From: Streptomyces nigrescens
GTDB lineage: Bacteria; Actinomycetota; Actinomycetes; Streptomycetales; Streptomycetaceae
DNA: 64,000 nucleotides
NCBI GenBank assembly: GCA_024349765.1
Contig: AP026073.1
Location: forward strand, 3,720,001 to 3,784,000
Direction: 5' to 3'
Positions within the stretch are counted from its first letter, which is position 1. Each line of letters starts with the position of its first letter. This document shows, piece by piece, positions 1-8,313 of the stretch. The notes below the pieces were generated by a model that ran no database searches, was not told where the DNA came from, and saw nothing but the letters and a program-made list of their open reading frames with translations. Made by a program: the position numbers and the translations under genes.

Positions 1-1931
1 TCCAGCAGGTTGATCGTCGCCCCCGGCAGCAGCACGTGCCCCGGGTCCTGGATTCCGTTGTGGTCGCCGTCGAACCACACGACGTTGCCGATCTGGATCG
101 GCGCGTTCGCCGCCGCGTACGCGATGTCACCGAGCCCGCCGGCCTTGCCGAACCCGCCTTGTGCCCCGCTGACGAACTGGAACCCGTTGGCGGTCGGGTT
201 GTTGCCCGGGCCCTGACCGGTCGTGATGTCGTGGTACCCGGTGCCTGAGGTCGCGACGTTTACGACCGGGTCGAACTCCGTGCTGACGACCCACTGCTGC
301 TGCGGGATATAGGCAACCGACCCCAACGCGGTCTCCTGGTGCGCGTTGGCGTAATAGTCGCCTGGGAAGTATTCGACGACATCGGCGGCCTGGCCGCCAC
401 TGTTGGCAGGGGTGGCGTGGTTGGGGCAGCTCCCGGTGCCTTCCCACTGGAATTCACCGGCGGGAGTGGCGCAGACCATGGTGATGTCACCACCGGACAT
501 GCCGCTTTCCGCGGTGTCGTTCCCCGGGCGGGGGTCCAGCCCTCCCCAACTGAGCACGTCCATGAACCGGTCGCGGAAACCCAGGATCATCGAGCCGTCG
601 CGGGCGAAGGCGAGGGAGGCCAGCTCCGGCTGCGGGTCGATGAAGACGCCGCCCGCCTTCCGGTCGTCCCAGGTGTCCAGGCCGGTGTTCCACGGGTTCC
701 AGTGGGTGGCCTTGTCGCCGGAACCGAAGACGCTGCCGCGTTGGTCCGTGAGCGGGTGGCTCAGCACCGTGCTGAACCGCTTGCCGTCGTAGGTGGAGAC
801 GAAGGCTTTCAGGTCCGCGCGCTGGTGCGTGCTCTCCGCGCTGCACACGCCGCCGACGTACAGCGTGTTGTTGTGGACCTGGAGACCGAACGGCCGCCAG
901 TCGTCGGGGCTCGCGCACCCCGGGTCCGGGATCGGGACCGTCGACCTGGGCGCCGCGGCGGTGGCTCCTGTCGCGTCGAAGCTCACCAGGCTGCGGGTCC
1001 GCAGGTTCACCGCGTACAGCGTGGCGCCGTCCGCCGACAGGGCCAGGCCACCGATGCTCTCCTTGCCCGGCGCGTCGGTGAACCCGGGATCCTTGATCAT
1101 GTTGGCGGTGTCGTGCCGCGTCACCGCGGCGTCCGGCACCTGCGCGAACAGCTCCGGCGCACCCGAGCCGCTGACCGGCACCGTATAGATCGCGCCGGCG
1201 CCCTTCGGCCCGTACGGGGCGTACCGGCGGGCGAACGCGCTCTGGAACAGCCGGCTCCGGTACTTGTCGTACGCCAACCCGAACGTCGTGCCCACCTGGG
1301 CCTGCGTGGCCAGCGTGGCCGGACACGACACATCGGTGGGACACGTGCCTCGGGTCTTGGTCCCGAACGCCACCAATGCCCGGGTGTCGGTTCCGTTGGC
1401 GCCATTCTGGACCGGTACGAAATACCGTGAGTCCGGCAGCGTGTAGTCGGCCGGATCCCACACCCCCGTCACCACGGAGGTGTTCTTTCCGTCCGACACA
1501 TCCACGAACGACGTGAAGCTGTCGAAGTGGTTCTCCGCCGTCGAGGCAGGCGCCGCCCGCAGATAGTCGCTGTACGGTGCCGGGATGCTGACGTCGACGC
1601 GGTATTGGCCGCCGCTCAGCACGGTCGACCGCGACACCACGACTTTTCCGGTGGTATCCGTGAGGCCGGTGATTTCGTGCCCAGCGGGGTCGGAGACCTT
1701 CACCTTCATGCCCCGCTGCGGCACGTCCATCGTCGCGTTGATCACGCCGGTACCGAAGAAGTCGCGCAGTACCTCAACCGTCAGCGTGCCGTCGGCGGTC
1801 GAAGCGGCGGCCGGTCCAGCCGTCGCTCCCACGGCGCCGCCTGCCAGTAAGAGAACGGATAACCCCACGCGCGCCAGCGGCTCCGCAAGCCTCCAGGCCG
1901 ACCGGCGAGGGTCTCTGCCGACTCGGTTCAT
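1..1931 (-). CDS. secreted protein with SdrD B-like domain (3' end beyond window)
   Basis: The reverse strand is open without a stop from ATG 1931 to the left edge (643 codons seen). The N-terminus is a signal peptide: arginine-rich start, hydrophobic stretch VGLSVLLLAGGAVGATAG, Ala-rich cleavage region. The middle looks like a surface or secreted beta-propeller-like protein, with repeated phrases such as GGLALSADGATLYAVN and LAFARDGSMILGFRDR. The last visible part, PIQIGNVVWFDGDHNGIQDP, is the start of an SdrD B-type Ca-binding Ig-like repeat known from adhesins. Start chosen because GGAG lies just upstream. A sortase motif or further repeats would lie outside the window. Role inferred as cell-surface or extracellular; the ligand is unknown. 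Confidence 0.8.
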   Translation of the reverse strand, partial: MNRVGRDPRRSAWRLAEPLARVGLSVLLLAGGAVGATAGPAAASTADGTLTVEVLRDFFGTGVINATMDVPQRGMKVKVSDPAGHEITGLTDTTGKVVVSRSTVLSGGQYRVDVSIPAPYSDYLRAAPASTAENHFDSFTSFVDVSDGKNTSVVTGVWDPADYTLPDSRYFVPVQNGANGTDTRALVAFGTKTRGTCPTDVSCPATLATQAQVGTTFGLAYDKYRSRLFQSAFARRYAPYGPKGAGAIYTVPVSGSGAPELFAQVPDAAVTRHDTANMIKDPGFTDAPGKESIGGLALSADGATLYAVNLRTRSLVSFDATGATAAAPRSTVPIPDPGCASPDDWRPFGLQVHNNTLYVGGVCSAESTHQRADLKAFVSTYDGKRFSTVLSHPLTDQRGSVFGSGDKATHWNPWNTGLDTWDDRKAGGVFIDPQPELASLAFARDGSMILGFRDRFMDVLSWGGLDPRPGNDTAESGMSGGDITMVCATPAGEFQWEGTGSCPNHATPANSGGQAADVVEYFPGDYYANAHQETALGSVAYIPQQQWVVSTEFDPVVNVATSGTGYHDITTGQGPGNNPTANGFQFVSGAQGGFGKAGGLGDIAYAAANAPIQIGNVVWFDGDHNGIQDPGHVLLPGATINLL

Positions 1932-2354
1932 GGCATCACACTCCACACTTCTCTTGTCGGGAAAACGCAGCACCCGCTTCTCGCTGCACGTCCACTTCGT
2001 GGCTCTAGGCTCGGACGCCGGGCGTGAACACCACGGAATAGGAAAACGGCCCACTGCTGTTGCGTGGGCCGCCTTGTGATGTTCGTTCGGGGATATTACG
2101 GGCGAGTTGTAAGCGTCGCAGGCCAGGAAAAGCGAACGCGCGTTCAGGGCCTCGGGTGGGACGGTCCTGTGTGGTGTGTTCTCGCCACTCAATCACGGTG
2201 CCCTCGCCCCCCACCGCCGACCTCACCGACCGCCATCGCGAGCAGCGCGCGATATTTTATCCACGGGCGTCCCGCCGACACCACCAGAACTCCCGGAATC
2301 CCCTTGGGATTTCGTGATAGGCCCCCAGTGTCCGGAAAATAGGCGACCGGAAGA

Positions 2355-2546
2355 ATGTGCGAGAGAGGGGATCCGGACGGTACACGCATCAGCGACAACA
2401 GTGGCAGCGGCCTGCTGCCTGAAGACCTCGTCCCCGAGTTCGAGGACAACCAGGTCGGGGCGCCGCTGCGCTGCGCGGGCAACGCTCCCACCCTGCGGCA
2501 GTCTGGCAACACCGTGAACGGGCCGCACACCGGCCAGTGCAAGTGA
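2355..2546 (+). pseudogene. C-terminal remnant of a secreted GNxV-repeat protein
   Basis: The 63-codon reading frame contains ISDNSGSGLLPEDLVPEFED followed by NQVGAPLRCAGNAP and ends NTVNGPHTGQCK. This resembles the C-terminus of Streptomyces secreted proteins built of short GN-x-V turns with paired cysteines. There is no signal peptide, no Shine-Dalgarno and no upstream part, so I read it as a leftover 3' end. The family match is from memory of the motif, not a search. It ends just before a long palindrome that could be its old terminator. Confidence 0.4.
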
Positions 2547-2553
2547 GCTGAGC

Positions 2554-2606
2554 CCAGGCCCTGTTCGGTCGATCTTGCCGGGCAAGATCGACCGAACAGG
2601 GCCTGG
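2554..2606. terminator. 53-bp perfect palindrome, probable bidirectional terminator
   Basis: Arms 2554-2579 and 2581-2606 are exact reverse complements (26 bp each) around one central G. It sits between the remnant ending at 2546 and the convergent MFS gene ending at 2727, so a two-way terminator is the simplest reading. An arm this long with almost no loop is unusual. Confidence 0.6.
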
Positions 2607-2726
2607 ACTGCGGGTTTCACCACATGGTCGTCGAGCCGGCCAGCGTCCGCACCGGCCAGGGCCGCGTCACTCACGTCCCAGAAATCGAGTCGACCCGACT
2701 GGTCACTCGGTGTTCGGCGAGAACGC

Positions 2727-4010
2727 TCAGGCTTCGCTGTGAGAGGTCACCTTGGCGGCAGGGGCCGGGGTGCTGTGTCGTGTGAACGCCCACAGCACGA
2801 GCCCGAGGCAGCTGAACGTGGCGCCCAGTGCGCATACGGCGCCCCAGCCGGCCACCGTATAGAGGGAGGTTGCGGCGATGGCGCCGGTGGCGCTGCCGAT
2901 CGAGTAGAAGACCATGTATCCGCCGATCAGCCGGCTGCCCGCGTCCGGGTGCAGCGCGTAGATCAGGGTCTGGTTGGTGACATGGACCGCCTGCACGGCG
3001 AGGTCGAGGAGGATCACCCCGACGACGAGGGCCCAGAGTGAGCTGCGGGTGAAGGCCAAGGGCAGCCACGAGGCGGCGAGGAGTGCCAGGGCGATGCCGG
3101 TGGTCCGCCGGGAGAGTCCGCGGTCGTTCAGGCGGCCTGCCACGGTTGCGGCCAGGGCGCCGGCGACACCGATCAGTCCCAGCGCCCCGATCGCACTGTG
3201 GGGCAGGAAGTACGGGGCCTCGCTGAGCGGTAGCGCGACGCTGCTCCACAGGGTGCTGAAGGCGGCGAAGATCAGCAGACCGAACAGGGCCCGGAGCCGT
3301 AGCAGTTGTTCCCGCGCGAACAGGGTGATGGTGGAGCGCAGGAGCTGTGCGTAGCGCAGGGGTGTCGGCGGAGTGGCACTGTGGCGCGGCAGCACTCGGT
3401 ACAGGACCAGGGCGAGTGCGGTGGTGAGCGAGGCCGAGGCGAGGTAGATGGAGCGCCAGCCCGCGAGATCGGCCATGAGGCCGGATGCGGTGCGGGCGAG
3501 CAGGATTCCGATGACCACTCCGCTGGTGACCAGACCGACGACCCGTCCGCGCTCGGCGGCAGGGGCCAGCGATGCGGCGAAGGCCACCAGCGTCTGCGTG
3601 ACGACCGCGAGAAGTCCCGTCGCGGCCATGCCCGCGAGCAGGATCGCCGCCGTGTGGGCGGCGGCTACCACGGTCAGTGCCATCGCCAGGAGCAGCAACT
3701 GGGCCACGATGAGCCGTCTGCGGTCGGCCACGTCGCCCAGCGGCACGAGGAAGAAGAGTCCCAGCCCGTATCCGACATGCGTGAGGGTGACCACGCTGCC
3801 GACGAGTGCCGGGCTCATGGCGAGCTCGTGGCCGATGGTGACCAGGAGCGGCTGGGAGAAGTAGACGTTGGCCACTGAGGTCCCGCAGGCGACGGCTAAC
3901 AGGACGACAACGCCACGGGACAGGACGAACGCGGAACCTTCCCCGCGTCTGGCCCTTCTGGCCCTTCTGGCCTCGGTCCGTCGTGTCACAGCCTCACGGT
4001 TGCCGGGCAT
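2727..4010 (-). CDS. MFS transporter, drug exporter type
   Basis: This 427-residue membrane protein has 12 predicted hydrophobic segments and the MFS motif A-like loop after TM2, GDVADRRRLIVAQL. It resembles DHA-family or YnfM-like exporters, so small-molecule efflux is likely; the substrate is unknown. ATG 4010 is preferred over GTG 4016 because GGAGGA sits 6 bp before it. It is divergent from an HxlR regulator at 4114 and shares an operator-like inverted repeat with it, so the regulator probably controls this exporter. Confidence 0.88.
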   Translation of the reverse strand: MPGNREAVTRRTEARRARRARRGEGSAFVLSRGVVVLLAVACGTSVANVYFSQPLLVTIGHELAMSPALVGSVVTLTHVGYGLGLFFLVPLGDVADRRRLIVAQLLLLAMALTVVAAAHTAAILLAGMAATGLLAVVTQTLVAFAASLAPAAERGRVVGLVTSGVVIGILLARTASGLMADLAGWRSIYLASASLTTALALVLYRVLPRHSATPPTPLRYAQLLRSTITLFAREQLLRLRALFGLLIFAAFSTLWSSVALPLSEAPYFLPHSAIGALGLIGVAGALAATVAGRLNDRGLSRRTTGIALALLAASWLPLAFTRSSLWALVVGVILLDLAVQAVHVTNQTLIYALHPDAGSRLIGGYMVFYSIGSATGAIAATSLYTVAGWGAVCALGATFSCLGLVLWAFTRHSTPAPAAKVTSHSEA

Positions 4011-4035
4011 GAGCACTCCTCCGCATATCCGGTTT

Positions 4036-4087
4036 CAACTTGCTACCAGCAGTGCTCGGTGACGGTAGCCTTCTTGGTAGCATGTTG
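4036..4087. promoter_or_regulatory. inverted repeat between MFS gene and HxlR regulator
   Basis: CAACTTGCTACC at 4036-4047 and GGTAGCATGTTG at 4076-4087 are reverse complements at 11 of 12 positions. Another GGTAGC occurs at 4064-4069. The placement in an 103-bp divergent gap suggests the binding site of the HxlR protein. Assignment is inferred. Confidence 0.45.
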
Positions 4088-4113
4088 CAACCGTCGTGAG
4101 AGTGAGGGACGCC

Positions 4114-4566
4114 ATGGTGACCAGGACGCGCTTCGATGACAGTGAATGCCCCGTCGCACGGTCGGTGGACGCGATCGGCGACTGGTGGTCCCTGCTGATC
4201 GTGCGGGACGCCTTCGACGGGAGCCGACGCTTCGGGGAGTTCCAGCGCAGCCTCGGCGTGGCCAAGAACATCCTCGCCGCGCGTCTGCGGACCCTGGTCG
4301 CCGGCGGTGTCCTCGAATCCGTCCCCGCCTCGGACGGCAGCGCCTACCGCGAGTACGTACTGACCCCGAAGGGCAAGGCGCTCTTCCCCGTCATCGTGGC
4401 ACTGCGGCAGTGGGGCGAACAGAACTTCTTCGCCCCCGGCGAACCGCACTCACAGCTGGTCGACCGTCAAAAGGGACACCGCCTGCGCGCACTGGAAGTA
4501 CTGTCCGAGGACGGGCGACGGCTGAACCCCGACGACACCACCGTCCACAAGATCTCCACCCAGTGA
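4114..4566 (+). CDS. HxlR family winged-helix transcriptional regulator
   Basis: The 150-residue protein has the HxlR signature: CPVARSVDAIGDWWSLLIVRD at the start, FGEFQRSLGVAKNILAARL in the recognition helix region and the wing ending in YVLTPKGKAL. HxlR proteins respond to electrophiles or small molecules through an N-terminal cysteine; Cys at about residue 11 is present. ATG 4114 has GAGGG about 5 bp upstream and is preferred to the in-frame GTG at 4096. The divergent MFS gene and the downstream VOC gene are likely targets. Confidence 0.9.
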   Translation: MVTRTRFDDSECPVARSVDAIGDWWSLLIVRDAFDGSRRFGEFQRSLGVAKNILAARLRTLVAGGVLESVPASDGSAYREYVLTPKGKALFPVIVALRQWGEQNFFAPGEPHSQLVDRQKGHRLRALEVLSEDGRRLNPDDTTVHKISTQ

Positions 4567-4682
4567 TCCGAGCCGGAGACCCGGTGCCGACACGGCGTCT
4601 GCCGACGGTGGGCGCAGCACTACGTGCTCCGTCGCAGCGGCAGATGCGGCAACCATGGCCGTACCACACCAAGGAGACCCGC

Positions 4683-5123
4683 ATGGCGATTCAGCGGATG
4701 GACAATGTCCTCATCGTCGTCGATGACCTGGACGCTGTTATTGCGTTCTTCGTCGAACTCGGCATGGAGCTGGAGGGCAAGGGGCCGCTCGAGGGGCGTT
4801 GGGCGGAGCGCATCATCGGGCTGGACGGCGTCCGGCAGGACGTCGCCATGCTGCGGGTCCCGAATGGTCACGGCCGAGTTGAGCTGGCGAAATTCCACAG
4901 ACCGAAGGCCATCACCGCCGAGCCGAAGGACGCGCCGGTGAACACGCTGGGTATTCGTCGCATCATGTTCGCCGTCGACGACATCGAGGACGTCCTTGCC
5001 CGCCTGCGCACCCACGGCGCCGAGCTCGTCGGCGAGCTGGAGCGGTACGAGGACGTCTATCGGCTGTGTTACGTCCGCGGCCCCGAGGGCATCATCGTCG
5101 GACTGGCCGAGCAGCTCGGCTGA
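4683..5123 (+). CDS. VOC family protein (glyoxalase/bleomycin-resistance fold)
   Basis: The 146-residue protein has two beta-alpha-beta-beta-beta modules: MDNVLIVVDDLDAVIAFFVE and IRRIMFAVDDIEDVLARLR, typical of the vicinal oxygen chelate superfamily. The last strand carries YVRGPEGIIVGLAEQL, where the usual metal Glu lies near GPEG. Possible roles are detoxification of an electrophile or antibiotic binding. It lies 116 bp after the HxlR gene on the same strand, AAGGAG precedes ATG 4683, and it may belong to the same stress-response module. Confidence 0.85.
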   Translation: MAIQRMDNVLIVVDDLDAVIAFFVELGMELEGKGPLEGRWAERIIGLDGVRQDVAMLRVPNGHGRVELAKFHRPKAITAEPKDAPVNTLGIRRIMFAVDDIEDVLARLRTHGAELVGELERYEDVYRLCYVRGPEGIIVGLAEQLG

Positions 5124-5217
5124 AGGCTTCTCTGCGGAACGCGGCGAGCCCGTCCGGGGGAGGCCACCGGCCGTACACACCGGTGGAGGCGGCATAGGGT
5201 CGCGATATGGGCCGGGC

Positions 5218-6315
5218 TTACTCCGAGGGTTCGCGCAGGCGCACTGCGAGGGCGGCGATGTCGTCGTCCAGGCGTCCTCGGCTGTAGTCGAGGAGGTCGC
5301 GGTGAAGAGCCGTGAGCAGTTCGTGGGGCGGCATCGGGGGCTGTCGGCGCATCCAGGCCGCCAGCGGGAAGAACTCCCCGTCGCGGGCGCGGGCCTCGGC
5401 GACCCCGTCGGTATAGAGAAGCAGCAGGTCGCCGGGGGTGAAGTCGAAGGTGTCGATGGTGTAGTGATCGCCGATCAGCTCCGCGAGGTTGAGCAGCGGC
5501 GAGGGGGAGGTGGGTTCCAGGGTGCGGAGTCCCCCGCGGTGCAGGAGCAGCGGTGGGGGGTGTCCGCAGTTGAGGATCTCGATGCGCCCGCCCCCGTGCG
5601 GGATCTCGACCAGAAGGGCGGTGGCGAAGCGCTCCATCGGTCCCTCGGGGGGAAAGGCGGCGTTGTAACGGGTGCTGCTGGCGTCCAGCCGGCGCGCGAC
5701 GCTGACCATGTCGGCCTCGCCGTAGGCCGCCTCCCGGAAGGCGTTGACGATCGCCGCGGCCGCCCCCACTGCCGGCAGGCCCTTGCCCCGCACATCGCCG
5801 ATGAGCAGCCTGACCCCGTATCGCGTGTCGACCACCTCGTAGAAGTCTCCGCCGATACGGGCTTCCGCCGCGGCCGCGAGATACAGCGACTCGATCTCGA
5901 CGCTCCCGAAGCGGCGGGGCATCGGACTCAGCACCACCTGTTGCGCGGCGTCGGCGACGAGCCGCACCTGAAAGAGGGTCCGCTCCCGCTGGAGCCGGAC
6001 ATGACTTCCGTACGCGGCCGCCACGGTGACCGCGATGATCCCCCCAGCCGTCCACCACGTCCCCAGCCCGGGGAACACGAGGCTGAGGCCGATCATCAGG
6101 AGAAGGCAGACCGTCCCCAGCAGGATGGTGGGGAGGACCGGCCACATAGCGGCGGCGAGGGCCGGCGCGGCGGGCAGGAGGCGACTGAAGGCCACGTCCG
6201 GGGGAGTGGCATATGCCAGGCTGGCGATGACGACGGTCAGGATCACCGGCGACAGCCGCACAAGCCTCCCCCGGCCTTGGCGACGACGGAGCCGCGGCCG
6301 TCCAGACTCGATCAC
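5218..6315 (-). CDS. membrane PP2C-type (SpoIIE-like) serine phosphatase
   Basis: This 365-residue protein starts with about four hydrophobic segments (residues 20-105) followed by a cytoplasmic SpoIIE/RsbU-type PP2C domain. Visible metal-binding motifs are ARIGGDFYEVVD, LLIGDVRGKG, LNCGHPPPLLL and the C-terminal GRLDDDIAALAVRL. Such enzymes dephosphorylate anti-anti-sigma factors and so adjust sigma-factor partner switching. The start is a GTG with no clear Shine-Dalgarno, so the N-terminus is uncertain. No anti-sigma or anti-anti-sigma gene is adjacent. Confidence 0.9.
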   Translation of the reverse strand: MIESGRPRLRRRQGRGRLVRLSPVILTVVIASLAYATPPDVAFSRLLPAAPALAAAMWPVLPTILLGTVCLLLMIGLSLVFPGLGTWWTAGGIIAVTVAAAYGSHVRLQRERTLFQVRLVADAAQQVVLSPMPRRFGSVEIESLYLAAAAEARIGGDFYEVVDTRYGVRLLIGDVRGKGLPAVGAAAAIVNAFREAAYGEADMVSVARRLDASSTRYNAAFPPEGPMERFATALLVEIPHGGGRIEILNCGHPPPLLLHRGGLRTLEPTSPSPLLNLAELIGDHYTIDTFDFTPGDLLLLYTDGVAEARARDGEFFPLAAWMRRQPPMPPHELLTALHRDLLDYSRGRLDDDIAALAVRLREPSE

Positions 6316-7042
6316 ATTTCACAGAATATCTACGCAAAGAGGGCATAGCGCTCTGGCGGGTCGGAGTCGGCTGACGCGGGTCGACTCGCCGTAAAATCGA
6401 ACGAAAGCTCGAAAACGTGGGCCGAAGTGCTGGCCATTGCTCTCGCCCGGCCAGCCGGAACCCATCCCTGCGCCCCCTCGCTGGCACCACGTCGGCGGCC
6501 CGGAGCAGTTCCCGGCCTCGCACGGTGATCAGATCCGCGGCCCCGGGCCCGGCACCGATGGATCACTGCCCCAGGCTCGCCATGCCGCCGCCCGGCGAAC
6601 CCCGCGTATCGAGCGATCCATCCAACGAGTGAATGCGTGGGCCGAGCCGCCCCGCCGTACCAGACCCCGCGGAGCGCCCCGGCCCCCAGGACGCCCTGGG
6701 GACGCCCTGGGCTGGCCCAGGATCGCGCTGACCGCGGTGTTCTGCGCCACCGGCGTGCTCCCCCCTGACCGGCCAGGATGGGGCGGGCCTCGCCTCACCA
6801 GCGTCTACTCCCGGCGAAGCTCACCGCGAGGCGTACGGATACCGCCCGGCTGTGATCGACGGGTACCTGGACTCCGCTTGCCCCAAAGGTGGGCGAGGCA
6901 CTTACGTTCAACCGACCAACCTTCACGCTGTCGAACCCCACCCCGGCGGCCGGCGCATCGTGTTCGCGTTCTTCCCCGGCGCGGCCGCGGTCCGCCGCCC
7001 GCACCTCACGTCGACCGGCCGTCTCGTCCACTGGAGCTGACC
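6316..7042. other. gene-free stretch upstream of the dehydratase
   Basis: 727 bp with only shadow reading frames. Translations in the six frames show no recognisable domain. The 3' part has short coding-like phrases (for example YGYRPAVIDGYLD near 6835) that could be gene debris, but I cannot assign them. The dehydratase promoter is presumably here. Confidence 0.5.
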
Positions 7043-7996
7043 TTGACCGATCACCTCGACCACAAAGACGTACTCCAAGCCGCTGAACGCATCCGTGGCA
7101 CCGTCAGGCCCCTGGCCCTGGCGCCTGTCGACCCGGGCGCCTTCGGCGAGGCGGAAGTGTGGCTCGCGCTGGAATTCATGCAGCACACCGGCTCGTTCAA
7201 GGCACGTGGGGCCGCGAACTTCACCGCCGCTCATATCGACGAGCGGACGATGCCGGAGGCCGGGGTGGTCATCGCCAGCGGCGGTAACGCCGGCCTTGCC
7301 TGCGCATGGGCCGCTGCGCGCTGCGGCGTCGAGGCGACGGTGTTCCTGCCGGAGACCGCGCCCGCGGTGAAAGTGGATCGACTGCGGGCGTACGGCGCGA
7401 CGGTCAAGCTCACCGGGACCGAGTACCACCACGCCGCCGAAGCGGCCGCCCAGCACGCCGACACGACGGGAGCGCTGCCGTCCCACGCGTACGACAACCC
7501 CCTCATCGCGGCCGGCGCGGGGACCATTCTGGAGGACATCTACAGCCGTCCCGGCGGCCCTTTCGTGGACACGATCGTGGTCGCTGTCGGTGGTGGTGGC
7601 CTCTTCGCCGGTGTCGCCGCGGCTGCCGCGCACCATGGCGTTCGGGTCGTCGCTGTGGAGCCGGAGAACTGCCGTGCCCTGAACGCTGCTGTCGCGGCCG
7701 GTGAGGTGGTGGATGTGGAGGTGTCCTCCGTGGCCGCTGATTCTCTCGGCGCCCGCCGTGCCTCCCGTATGGCGCTCCATGCCGCCGGGGCCGGTGACGT
7801 GCGTTCCGTCCTGGTGACCGACGACCAGATCGTCGCCGCCCGGCGGGCGCTGTGGGGTCACCGGCGCCTGGCGGTGGAGCATGCCGCGGCAACGGCGTTG
7901 GCTGCCCTGTCCTCCGGTGCCTACACCCCGCAGCCCGGTGAGACGGTCGCAGTGGTGCTGTGCGGAGCAAACACCGACCCCACGGACCTTGCTTGA
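7043..7996 (+). CDS. PLP-dependent serine/threonine dehydratase
   Basis: The 317-residue protein is a fold-type II PLP enzyme. TGSFKARGAANF holds the Schiff-base lysine, ASGGNAGLACAWAA binds the substrate carboxylate and VAVGGGGLFAGVAAA binds the PLP phosphate. The expected reaction is deamination of L-threonine or L-serine to 2-oxobutyrate or pyruvate. It lacks the ACT regulatory domain of biosynthetic IlvA, so a catabolic or serine/threonine racemase-like role is possible. The start is TTG 7043 with GGAG 6 bp upstream. The gene precedes an 8-bp repeat array and the peptide-methyltransferase pair. Confidence 0.88.
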   Translation: MTDHLDHKDVLQAAERIRGTVRPLALAPVDPGAFGEAEVWLALEFMQHTGSFKARGAANFTAAHIDERTMPEAGVVIASGGNAGLACAWAAARCGVEATVFLPETAPAVKVDRLRAYGATVKLTGTEYHHAAEAAAQHADTTGALPSHAYDNPLIAAGAGTILEDIYSRPGGPFVDTIVVAVGGGGLFAGVAAAAAHHGVRVVAVEPENCRALNAAVAAGEVVDVEVSSVAADSLGARRASRMALHAAGAGDVRSVLVTDDQIVAARRALWGHRRLAVEHAAATALAALSSGAYTPQPGETVAVVLCGANTDPTDLA

Positions 7997-7997
7997 A

Positions 7998-8053
7998 CTT
8001 CCGCACCTCCGCATTTCCGCACTCCCGCACCTCCGCACTTCCGCACCGCCGCA
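7998..8053. repeat. seven tandem copies of an 8-bp unit (CYTCCGCA)
   Basis: Units at 7998, 8006, 8014, 8022, 8030, 8038 and 8046 read CTTCCGCA, CCTCCGCA, TTTCCGCA, CTCCCGCA, CCTCCGCA, CTTCCGCA, CCGCCGCA. The array starts one base after the dehydratase stop codon and is non-coding on the forward strand. Slippage is the likely origin; function unknown. Confidence 0.85.
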
Positions 8054-8196
8054 GGCCCGTGGGAGTACTTCCGTGGTCCCACGGCCCCGGGGGAGCAGCC
8101 GGCACCCGAGCAGCCCGATTCGGCCGCATCAAGATTTTGCCCGCACAGCTCGGTGCGGCCGGGTAGAAAGCAAGTTCCCGACGTGAAGGAGGAGAC

Positions 8197-8310
8197 GTGC
8201 ACTTGCGGATCACGGAGGACGGGAAGCACGCGGGCCAGCCCTCGGACAAGCCGTGGACGCCGCCGCCCACGCCGCCGTCCCCGGACGGCGACCGCCCCAA
8301 GGTGGCATAG
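8197..8310 (+). CDS. 37-residue peptide, candidate RiPP precursor (imiditide type)
   Basis: A GTG at 8197 is preceded by an excellent Shine-Dalgarno (AAGGAGGAG, 8186-8194) and the frame ends at TAG 8308-8310, three bases before the methyltransferase ATG. The peptide begins VHLRITEDGKHAG, has a Pro/Thr-rich middle (PWTPPPTPPS) and ends PDGDRPKVA. It contains two Asp-Gly pairs, the dipeptide most prone to form aspartimide. No cysteines, so a lanthipeptide is excluded. Known imiditide clusters pair a short precursor with a PCMT homologue that methylates an Asp side chain to drive aspartimide formation; the coupling here fits. A mere leader peptide is the alternative. Confidence 0.6.
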   Translation: MHLRITEDGKHAGQPSDKPWTPPPTPPSPDGDRPKVA

Positions 8311-8313
8311 CCG

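Noticed and set aside
6437-7996. 519-codon frame as a fused dehydratase
   Set aside because: The first 200 codons are Arg/Pro-rich with no family match; the dehydratase has its own start and GGAG at 7033-7043.
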